A stretch of 64,000 nt of DNA from CAZGHS01 sp964525495 (GTDB lineage: Bacteria > Patescibacteriota > Microgenomatia > JALYQM01). Of the stretch, positions 17,601-25,541 are shown piece after piece. A program made the translations under genes and the position numbers. How positions within the stretch are numbered: position 1 is the stretch's first letter; each line of letters opens with the position of its first letter. Below the pieces are notes generated by a model. That model saw only the letters and a program-made list of their open reading frames with translations, did no database searches and was not told the origin of the DNA. The stretch lies in NCBI GenBank assembly GCA_964525495.1, contig CAZGHS010000005.1:1-64000 (forward strand), in the 5' to 3' direction.

Positions 17601-20600
17601 GTCGGTGATGTAACATCAGGCGCTGCATTTACGCAGACAGCAGGAAATGACGGAAACAATATATATTTTGAAGGATCAAGTGCTGACGGAAACGAAATAG
17701 CCTTAACAGCAGCAGATCCAGGATCTGACTTAACGGTTACATTACCAGCGATCACGGGAACGTTAGCTTCTCTCGCAGGATCACAAACATTTACAGGAGC
17801 AAAAACATTCAATGCTACAACCACATTTGACGGTGCAATCGCTGCCAATACAGATATAGATCTCACATTTGCAGCGGCAGAAAACATGACTCTCACAAAC
17901 TCTTCTGCTTCTACAGATCAATTATCATTATCTATCACCGGTGTTACGACAGACGGAGTTGACGCGTTTGCAATTGCTTATACTCAAGCAGACGACGCTG
18001 ATTCAACAGACACAAATAGTGCAGTAAATATAGCGTTAACATCATCCTCAGGCGATGCTGATGCCCTATACGGCCTCCAGTTTGCAGACTTTACCAGTGG
18101 CTCTGCAACTGAAACAGCGCTCCGATTCGGAACGGGTTTTGACAATATCCTCGAAATCGAAGGATCTACAGCAGATGCAAACGAAACATTTCTTACATTC
18201 ACAGACCCAACGTCAGATCGCACAGTTACATTCCCAGATGCATCAGGAACAGTGTGTTTGACATCTGGTAACTGTGCAGGTGTCGGTGGGGTAGGAACAA
18301 TTACAGCAGTCGGTGACATCACATCAGGGGCGGCTTTTACGCAGACCGCAGGCAACGATGGGAACAATATATACTTCGAAGGTTCAAGTGCTGACGGAAA
18401 CGAAATAGCGTTAACAGCAGCAGATCCAGGGTCTGACTTAACGGTTACACTACCAGCAATAACAGGAACACTCGCGTCTTTGGCAGGTACTCAAACATTT
18501 ACAGGCGCAAAAACATTCAACGCAACAACTACATTCGACGGTGCCATAGCAGCTAATACAGATATAGACCTAACCTTTGCTGCTGCAGAGAATATGACGT
18601 TAACAAATACGTCCGCCTCCTCAGATCAACTCTCCCTTTCAGTGACAGGAGTAACCACCGATGGTGTCGATGCCTTTGCAATTGCCTATACTCAGGCCGA
18701 CGACGCTGATTCTACAGATACCAACAGTGCAATCAACATTGCTCTAACATCTTCATCGGGAGACGCCGACGTTTTCTATGGACTTCAGTTTGCAGATTTT
18801 ACAGCAGGAACAGCAACTGAAACAGCGTTCAGAATCGGAACCGGATTCGATAATGTTTTAGAAATCGAAGGCAGCACGGCAGATGGCAATGAAACCTCCG
18901 TAGCGTTTGCTGACCCTACAGCCGATCGAACGGTCACATTCCCGGATTCATCTGGTACAGTTTGTCTCTCATCGGGAAACTGCGCTGGCGGCGCAGGAGG
19001 ATCAAAATGGACAGATAGTGGAACGCTAACATATCTAACTGACTCAACTGACAGCATAACAATTGGTTCGACATCTGAATTGGCAAAATTAGCTGTCGAT
19101 GGCGACGCAGACGAAATTCAACTATTGATCCAAGGTAACGGCACCCAAACGTCAAGCCTATTAGTACTCGAAACCTCCGCTGGAACAGATCAATTAACAG
19201 TATCGAATGCCGGAGCATTAGGGTTAGAAGGTGCAATCTCAGATATTACTGGTGCTACAGTTGAAATAAACGACGATCTTCAAGTAACTGGCAACGACAT
19301 CTTAGATTCTGGTTCAACATCCCGAGTCACACTTGGATCTAATACTATATTAACAAACACAACAACAACGTTATCTGGAACAACAACGCTTACCGCAAGT
19401 TCGCTTGCAACACTTACTACAGCAGCCACACTAGATATGACTGCAACAACAACGCTAAACTGTACAGATTGTATTAACTTTGACGACCTATCAGATTCGC
19501 TATCACTTGATGCAGGTACAACAATAGCCTTAGGGACTAATACATTAACGCTTAACGCAAGCGGTACAGGGGATGTAATATTCCAGGACAATGGAACACC
19601 GGTCTTGACTTTCAACGACTCAGGCAATACTGTCTGGTCACTTCCAGCAGGAAACAATATACAAATTGACGGAGCCACAGCAGATTCAACTACAACTACC
19701 GGCGTTGTTGATGTCGACGTAGATTCCGCAACAGACAATAACATCGGTATGTCGATTGATTATCAAGATACAAATACCGGAGCTTCACAAACAAAATACG
19801 CCCTGAGAACAGATATAACCATTGATACAAATGGAACCGGTAACGACACGGTGTATGGAAACTACATCTCATTTACTCAGGACGACGCGGCAGCCACCGC
19901 ATATGGCTTATATGTAACAGGTGAGGATCGCAACTATTTCTCGGGAAATGTTGGAATCGGAGACAGCTCACCTACAGCTGCATTAACAGTAGGTTCGGGT
20001 GATGCATTCCAAGTAAACTCATCAGGTGCTGTTGCAGCTGCAACAGGGATAACTTCTTCAGGAACAATTACATTCTCAGGGTTGGGCACCGGTGTAGTGC
20101 AGTCCAACGGCTCAGGAGTTCTTTCCTCTGGTGCGCTTGATCTAGCAGGAGGCGCAAGCTATATAACTGGTGTCCTTCCTCTTGGAAATGGTGGCACTGG
20201 ATTCTCTACGTATACTCAGGGAGACTTATTATATGCATCTGCAGCAAATACACTTTCAAAACTAGCTGTCGGTGGAAACACTACTGTCTTAACAGTAGCA
20301 GGAGGAGTACCTACATGGGCTACTGCTACTGTCGCGTTTAATAACATTTCAGGCGGAACCAATACAACTGCGGCAATGGTTGTCGGAACAGGATCATCCC
20401 TTAACTTTACAGGCTCAGGAACAATTAATGCCTCTACTCTATTGGGATCAACATGGGCGTCTCCAGGGACAATCGGATCAACTGCACCAAATACTGGTGC
20501 ATTCACTTCACTTACAACATCAGGAAATACATCACTAACTACCGGAGCTGGCAACGACACAACAATTGGCAACGCCACCGGGACTTTCGAGTTAGTTTCG

Positions 20601-23600
20601 GACGCATTAGATATTTCAACAACAGGCGCGCTTTCAGGTGCAACGGGCTTATCGTCCTCTGGAAATCTGACCTTCACAGGTTCTGGAACATATACGCTCG
20701 CAAACATTGCGTCTGGTGCGTCTTTCTCAAACAATCGACTTGTCCAAACAACAAGTGCAGGTGTGCTTTCAACCATCCCAGATGGAAGCACTCCAAACCA
20801 GGTACTAATCACCGACAGCAATGGCAATTTCTCTTGGACAAGCGCAGCTGGGGTTATTGCTCCAGACTCACTAGATTTCACAGAATTCAGTGACTCGATG
20901 TCTCTCGATGCTTCAACTTCAATTGCTTTTGACGCTGCAGAAGTACTTACGCTAAACGCAGCAACTGTGGATACCACCACCACAGGCGGTGTACTAGACA
21001 TGAATATTGATGCAGGGAACGCAGCAGTGATTGGATTAAATGTAGACTTTGCGCAATCCAACGGTGCAACAGCAGCAACAGACGCAGTCGCACAAAGGCT
21101 TACATTATCCGCAAATGATGCTGACGGCGACATGTTTGGATTACAAATAGTAGGAGCTGCAACAACGAACGCAGCTGCAGGAAGTTACGAGGCAGCCCTC
21201 TCAATAGACAATGTTGAAGATACTGTGGCATCCATGACCGACGCAATCCTCATAACATCATCAGGAGTAAATAATGGTGTAACAGACGCCATCGATATAT
21301 CCGCAGCAAACATTAACAACGCTATTAATGCAGGTGCAAATTTCATACTTATGGATGGAATTCGCATATTCGAAGGTACAACAGGCACCATAACAATCGA
21401 AGATACTGCAGGTAACGACCTCATGACTATCGCTGATGGCGGAACAGTCGGTAATGCATCCATAACAGGCACGCTTGCTGTGTTAGGATCTACGATTGGA
21501 CTCGACAGTGATGCTGATGCAGATAATTTGATAGGAACAGCAGCAGCAGGTGGCGCTGCAGCTTCAAATCTTTATTGGGGGAATAGGCTTCTCTGTGATG
21601 CCACACAAGTAAACTGTGGATGGTCCGCAGTAGGTGGCAATGCTCCATGGACGACAACATCAAATGTGGTAAATCTTAATACTGCAACAGATAACGTAAC
21701 TGTAGGATCTGCAACAAATTTAGCAAAACTCGCAGTTGATGGCGACACAGACGAAATACAGTTACTAATCCAAGGCAACGGAACACAGACGGCAAATCTT
21801 GTAGTATTCGAAACATCAGCAGGGACGGATCAACTGACGCTATCAAACGCGGGTGCCTTAGCAATCGAAGGTGCAATTTCCGACATAAGTGGGACAGTTT
21901 TAGAAGTTAACGACGATCTGAAAGTAACAGGCAACGATATTATCGACTCAGGTGACGTAACACGAATATCATTAGGAGCAACCACAACACTTACTAATTC
22001 CGCTACGACACTATCTGGAACAACGACCCTTACGGCTACCTCATTGGCCACGTTTTCTACAGCTGCAACACTCGACATGACATCTACAACAACACTTAAC
22101 TGTACTGACTGTGTTAATTTCGACGACATGTCGGACTCCCTTGCACTCGACGCGTCAACCTCAATAGCCTTCGATGCCGCTGAAGTATTAACACTCGATG
22201 CAGCATCAACAGATACTACTACTACTGGTGGCGTGCTAGACTTCAACATTGACGCAGGCAATGCGGCTGTCCTAGGTTTGAATATCGATTTTGCTCAGTC
22301 CAACGGTGCAACAGCAGCAACAGACGCAGTAGCACAAAGGCTAACCTTATCAGCAAATGACGCAGACGGAGACATGTTTGGTTTACAAATCATCGGCGCC
22401 GCAACAGCAAATGCTGCAGCTGGTTCTTACGAAGCTGCAATATCGATAGATAATGCTGAAGACACTGCAGCTTCCATGACAGATGCAATTTTAATCACCT
22501 CATCAGGCGTAAATAATGGTGTAACCGACGCGATAGATGTCTCTGCTGCAAACATAAACAACGCAATCAACGTAGGTGCAAACTTCATATCAATGGACGG
22601 GGTGAGAATGTTTGAAGGTTCAACGGGAACACTTACTTTTGAAGACACGTCCGGAAATGATTTAATGACGATTGTTGATAATGGCACAAATGGAAATGTA
22701 ACGATCACAAACAATCTCTCAGTAACAGGCACAATCACTGCTAACACAGATGAAACAATCAATGGACTAGATATCAACGCAGGTGCAATATCTGACGCAA
22801 CGAGCCTAGCTATCTCTTCAGCAGCAAGCACGGCAATTGCACTAACCAGAAGTTCGGCTGGACAATGGATGTCTTTCAATGACGGCACAGATGCCTGGGG
22901 TTTATATAACACAGCTGGCTCGCCGGAAGGAGTGCTCGCAGCCAATACAGGTGCACTTTCAATGGATACCACTAACGGCACTTTGTATGTCAAAACTGAC
23001 GATGGTGACAATACTGGCTGGGTAAATCTCGCAACCGGAGGAAGTTCTCCATGGCAAACAACATCTAACGTTACCAATCAAGTCACTTCAACAGACGATG
23101 TGACAGTCGGCTCAGCTGTTGATTTAGCAAAACTGGGTGTCGATGGAGATTCAGACGAAATTCAATTCTTAGTACAAGGCAACGGAACACAAACAGCTGG
23201 CTTACTAGTATTAGAAACCTCAGCAGGAACAGATCAATTTACGGTATCTAATGCTGGTGCAGTGGGTATCGAAGGAGCAATCTCAGATATTACCGGAACA
23301 GTTGTTGAAGTAAATGATGATTTGAAAGTAACAGGCAACGACATCATTGATTCAGGTGACACAACACGTATTTCACTTGGCGCAACAACAACCTTAACAA
23401 ATACAACAACAACGCTATCAGGCACAACAACCTTGACTGCATCATCTTTAGCAACTCTGACAACTGCGGCAACGCTTAGTATGGCTTCAACAACAACATT
23501 AAACTGTGGTGATTGTATCGACTTTGATGATATGAAAGACTCGCTATCAATAGATGCTGCAACAGATATTAACCTTGGAGCTAACGCGCTTACAATCGAT

Positions 23601-25541
23601 ATGGATTCGACGGGCGATTTCTCAATTAGAGATGGTACAACAGATATTATGGCATTCACAGATAGTGGTGCTGTAAGTATCACTCCAACATCCGGACAGA
23701 ATCTCACCGTAACAGCGGCAGGTGCAGGAACAGTAAATGTTACAACTGCAACAGGATCACAAACATACACATCTTCAGTTGTATCAGGAACAACAACAAC
23801 TTCTGCATTTATATTCGATGCAACTGCAATTACAACAGGTACAGGTATGTACGTAACAACGGATAGTATTACGCAAGGAAATCTAATGGATATTTCAACA
23901 ACGGGCAATACGCTAACATCAGGAAATGTATTAAATCTAAGTTCCACATCAACAGCATTAACCTCAGGAAGACTAGCATCACTTGATTGGTCTCCAGGAT
24001 CAACAACAACTGCTACGGGCGATTTATTCCGTATTAATATCGGCTCAAACGGAAACGCAGCAAATCTATTCAATGTAACAGATAATACGTCGTCATTATT
24101 CAGTGTGGCAGAAAATGGTATTACTTCAGCTGTACCACACTCATTCACAGCTGCTGGAGATGTTGCTATTGCCTACGACCTACAATTCACCAATCAAACA
24201 GCATCATACATCAAATCCAATGCACCACTATACATAGAAGCAGGCGAAGCTTTTGAAAGCAACGATATTACAATTCGCTCATTCAATAGTGGTGGAATAA
24301 TTCTTGAAGGATCAGGTAACACATCTGTAAAGGGATCAGATGTAGTCATTTCAAGCGATGGAACATTGGATTCAACAAATATCGGCGGAACAGGTTTATT
24401 GGCGTACGGAGCAATCTGCGCTGATGATTCTCTCGACAATGCTGACGATTGTATTGATGCTGCACGTTCAGCTGGAACTGTATACGGTATTGCTTCAAGT
24501 TTCGCAATTGACGACGTTGCTGAAAACTTCCCAACGCTTGACTCTTCTATCGAAGCTGCAGATATAGTTGCACTCGACTATCAAGAACCACTAGATACTC
24601 CAGTAGCAAGCGACGCTGCACAGGCATATGAAACAGAGTTCGTAAAGAAAGCCACTTTATCTGATAATCAAAAGGTACTTGGTGCAATCTCCGGCAAACC
24701 AGGTGTGTTACTCGGAGGATGGAGTCAAAAGCGTGATCCAAGATCTGTACAAGAAGTAGCCGTAGGTTTATCTGGGCGTATACCGATAAAAGTGACCTCA
24801 GTAAATGGCCCAATTGAGCCAGGAGATTATATTGCGTTGTCAAACACGCCAGGTGTCGGAGCAAAAGCAAATGATAAGGGGTATGTAGTTGGTATGGCGC
24901 TTGGTCGATACGATAACGCCGATTCATCACACATAGGCTCGGTCTTAGTTTTCTTACAAAGAATGTATTACAATCCAATCACATCTGAATTAGCAGGAGA
25001 AAACGAGTTAACTCCTGAGTCATTATCTTCTACAACAATGCCAAACCTCTTAGTTTCAGGAACTGCAGAATTTAGCGACGTAAAAGTAACAGGAGAGATA
25101 TTAGCTGGTAACCTCTCGATCACAGGTCTTGCAGCAGGGGGCGGAGCAGATGTGTCAACTCTAACTGGCCCATTACGAATACAACCAGACGCAGGAAACA
25201 ATGTTGAAATAATGGGCGGCAAAGTAATTATCGATACAGAGGGAAATATCTATGCGGATGAAGGAACCTTAACCGCAAAAACAATTTCCGCCGAAAAGAT
25301 CAATGTATCTGGACAGGGGAGCGATGCCTCCATTGGTTCAGCAACAATTGCAGCATGGCAAACACAAGTTACAATAGATTCATCCGCTGTAACAGAAAAC
25401 TCACAAATATTTGTAACTGCTAAATCCCGTTCACGACAACCACTCGCTGTAACAGCAACGGTTTCAGGTGAATCATTTACAGTTGAGATACCAGAGGAAC
25501 AAGAAGAAGAACTCGTATTCAGCTGGTGGATAATAAACTAA
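14661..25541 (+). CDS. Giant membrane-anchored fibre protein (3626 residues)
   Basis: A very large surface protein. It has one N-terminal membrane helix (about residues 7-28) without a clear cleavage site, so it is probably anchored by its N terminus with the rest outside. The body is a low-complexity beta-rich fibre, rich in Thr, Ser, Ala, Gly, Asp and Asn. Units resemble phage tail-fibre or head-fibre proteins, such as VGIGTATPGSKLHVVGT and LPVGNGGTGATSYTAGS. Large internal repeats are present (see repeat entries). Cysteines come mostly in close pairs (TLNCTDC, YLCLDGSNNVVTC, VCLSSGNC). Residues ~3284-3438 form a domain resembling tail-fibre peptidase G2/chaperone modules and shared with the c-like ATPase subunit. 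The last ~100 residues are a separate beta domain ending FSWWIIN. It overlaps the next surface gene by 16 bases. It probably acts in adhesion, cell contact or as a part moved by the ATPase. Confidence 0.85.
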   Translation: MKMKKLHIGILVTVLVVLIGVPVTVSVGVAGLNKVNKLASSKTAKSTTGLEAVPLNGQVLQAATEATGASVINFNAPAIFNEPTRFNADIDASDNNLTLGEGELTASNVIYSIQGINGITVTGGQNAVISFTGLTGILAGDGIELTTGSTPTLTNTGVTSFQGESGAITLDEGDGIEISGTEISNDDPGTAQDIFKIIAVSGQNDIEADENNDTLTFVAGSNITLTTNDSGDALTISSAASAVSGWEDDGTDVRLSTITDNVGIGTATPGSKLHVVGTTTISSTLTLGGSMVLGSDTVNDLTGDGLAVSGSALTVNLTTSGSAGSTSSNSGLEVSTAGLTMIKGCADGELLKWDNTANLWECATDDGGTTGIINVQEGDVTVSASAGTLDFLGNDFALTESPAGEINVAIDYTNSNITRTNQNETITGTWTFSNVITANGGLTIAGGQSLTLGSDAVTDLTGTGITVSGGSLQTTLGTSVDLASAEVTGTLPVGNGGTGATSYTAGSVVFSNGTILTQDNTNLFWDDTNNRLGIGDNSPNSALTIGASDAFQVNSSGAVAAATGISSSGNLNFTGSGTYTLANIASGASFSGSRIVGVSQTGVLTTVADGSDDQVLTTDGAGVYTWKDIGSILEPTNAFINNGNSFAASATLGTNDTNSLALETDGTTRITILATGNTGIGDASPASLFTVGSGDLFQVNSSGAIAAATGVTSSGTITFTGLGSGSGSTLCIDGSNQVVTCAVSPGDITAVGDITSGAAFDGTQGNTLYFEGTSIDANEIALSGADATVDRTITLPDLSGTVALLENSQTFSGAKTFTAAMTIDGNLAINSSSTTIGDSGSDSLTINATILVGSPLVFEGSTADGNETTLTVTDPTADRTITIPDLTGTVALLENAQTFSGAKTFSAGLIVSASGASITGGIDNNSGGITEAGAISGVTTLSASSTVTLTGLGSGTGSYLCLDGSNNVVTCSGTTGDITAVGDVTSGAAFTQTAGNDGNNIYFEGSSADGNEIALTAADPGSDLTVTLPAITGTLASLAGSQTFTGAKTFNATTTFDGAIAANTDIDLTFAAAENMTLTNSSASTDQLSLSITGVTTDGVDAFAIAYTQADDADSTDTNSAVNIALTSSSGDADALYGLQFADFTSGSATETALRFGTGFDNILEIEGSTADANETFLTFTDPTSDRTVTFPDASGTVCLTSGNCAGVGGVGTITAVGDITSGAAFTQTAGNDGNNIYFEGSSADGNEIALTAADPGSDLTVTLPAITGTLASLAGTQTFTGAKTFNATTTFDGAIAANTDIDLTFAAAENMTLTNTSASSDQLSLSVTGVTTDGVDAFAIAYTQADDADSTDTNSAINIALTSSSGDADVFYGLQFADFTAGTATETAFRIGTGFDNVLEIEGSTADGNETSVAFADPTADRTVTFPDSSGTVCLSSGNCAGGAGGSKWTDSGTLTYLTDSTDSITIGSTSELAKLAVDGDADEIQLLIQGNGTQTSSLLVLETSAGTDQLTVSNAGALGLEGAISDITGATVEINDDLQVTGNDILDSGSTSRVTLGSNTILTNTTTTLSGTTTLTASSLATLTTAATLDMTATTTLNCTDCINFDDLSDSLSLDAGTTIALGTNTLTLNASGTGDVIFQDNGTPVLTFNDSGNTVWSLPAGNNIQIDGATADSTTTTGVVDVDVDSATDNNIGMSIDYQDTNTGASQTKYALRTDITIDTNGTGNDTVYGNYISFTQDDAAATAYGLYVTGEDRNYFSGNVGIGDSSPTAALTVGSGDAFQVNSSGAVAAATGITSSGTITFSGLGTGVVQSNGSGVLSSGALDLAGGASYITGVLPLGNGGTGFSTYTQGDLLYASAANTLSKLAVGGNTTVLTVAGGVPTWATATVAFNNISGGTNTTAAMVVGTGSSLNFTGSGTINASTLLGSTWASPGTIGSTAPNTGAFTSLTTSGNTSLTTGAGNDTTIGNATGTFELVSDALDISTTGALSGATGLSSSGNLTFTGSGTYTLANIASGASFSNNRLVQTTSAGVLSTIPDGSTPNQVLITDSNGNFSWTSAAGVIAPDSLDFTEFSDSMSLDASTSIAFDAAEVLTLNAATVDTTTTGGVLDMNIDAGNAAVIGLNVDFAQSNGATAATDAVAQRLTLSANDADGDMFGLQIVGAATTNAAAGSYEAALSIDNVEDTVASMTDAILITSSGVNNGVTDAIDISAANINNAINAGANFILMDGIRIFEGTTGTITIEDTAGNDLMTIADGGTVGNASITGTLAVLGSTIGLDSDADADNLIGTAAAGGAAASNLYWGNRLLCDATQVNCGWSAVGGNAPWTTTSNVVNLNTATDNVTVGSATNLAKLAVDGDTDEIQLLIQGNGTQTANLVVFETSAGTDQLTLSNAGALAIEGAISDISGTVLEVNDDLKVTGNDIIDSGDVTRISLGATTTLTNSATTLSGTTTLTATSLATFSTAATLDMTSTTTLNCTDCVNFDDMSDSLALDASTSIAFDAAEVLTLDAASTDTTTTGGVLDFNIDAGNAAVLGLNIDFAQSNGATAATDAVAQRLTLSANDADGDMFGLQIIGAATANAAAGSYEAAISIDNAEDTAASMTDAILITSSGVNNGVTDAIDVSAANINNAINVGANFISMDGVRMFEGSTGTLTFEDTSGNDLMTIVDNGTNGNVTITNNLSVTGTITANTDETINGLDINAGAISDATSLAISSAASTAIALTRSSAGQWMSFNDGTDAWGLYNTAGSPEGVLAANTGALSMDTTNGTLYVKTDDGDNTGWVNLATGGSSPWQTTSNVTNQVTSTDDVTVGSAVDLAKLGVDGDSDEIQFLVQGNGTQTAGLLVLETSAGTDQFTVSNAGAVGIEGAISDITGTVVEVNDDLKVTGNDIIDSGDTTRISLGATTTLTNTTTTLSGTTTLTASSLATLTTAATLSMASTTTLNCGDCIDFDDMKDSLSIDAATDINLGANALTIDMDSTGDFSIRDGTTDIMAFTDSGAVSITPTSGQNLTVTAAGAGTVNVTTATGSQTYTSSVVSGTTTTSAFIFDATAITTGTGMYVTTDSITQGNLMDISTTGNTLTSGNVLNLSSTSTALTSGRLASLDWSPGSTTTATGDLFRINIGSNGNAANLFNVTDNTSSLFSVAENGITSAVPHSFTAAGDVAIAYDLQFTNQTASYIKSNAPLYIEAGEAFESNDITIRSFNSGGIILEGSGNTSVKGSDVVISSDGTLDSTNIGGTGLLAYGAICADDSLDNADDCIDAARSAGTVYGIASSFAIDDVAENFPTLDSSIEAADIVALDYQEPLDTPVASDAAQAYETEFVKKATLSDNQKVLGAISGKPGVLLGGWSQKRDPRSVQEVAVGLSGRIPIKVTSVNGPIEPGDYIALSNTPGVGAKANDKGYVVGMALGRYDNADSSHIGSVLVFLQRMYYNPITSELAGENELTPESLSSTTMPNLLVSGTAEFSDVKVTGEILAGNLSITGLAAGGGADVSTLTGPLRIQPDAGNNVEIMGGKVIIDTEGNIYADEGTLTAKTISAEKINVSGQGSDASIGSATIAAWQTQVTIDSSAVTENSQIFVTAKSRSRQPLAVTATVSGESFTVEIPEEQEEELVFSWWIIN
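17601..19000 (+). repeat. Two tandem 708-base coding repeats in the fibre gene
   Basis: The unit starting at 17601 recurs at 18309, an offset of 708 bases (236 residues). Protein identity is very high (for example NDGNNIYFEGSSADGNEIAL in both). The DNA differs at many third codon positions, so the duplication is old and held by selection on the protein. Confidence 0.85.
19050..23520 (+). repeat. Long-range repeated modules in the fibre gene
   Basis: A module of about 145 residues, from a VGS-x-x-LAKLAVDGD-like start to TLNCTDC, occurs three times, near 19060-19490, 21700-22120 and 23100-23520. A second module of ~200 residues beginning SDSMSLDAS occurs at 20889-21470 and 22131-22712, at a constant offset of 1242 bases (414 residues) with no gaps between the points I checked. 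Synonymous differences are frequent. Confidence 0.8.

Noticed and set aside
15233..24148. Many long antisense open frames inside the giant fibre gene (for example 15233-15889, 20216-21133, 22427-23077 and 23234-24148, minus strand)
   Set aside because: They mirror the biased codons of a Thr/Ser/Ala-rich repeat protein, have no start signals or recognisable domains, and lie wholly inside the fibre gene.
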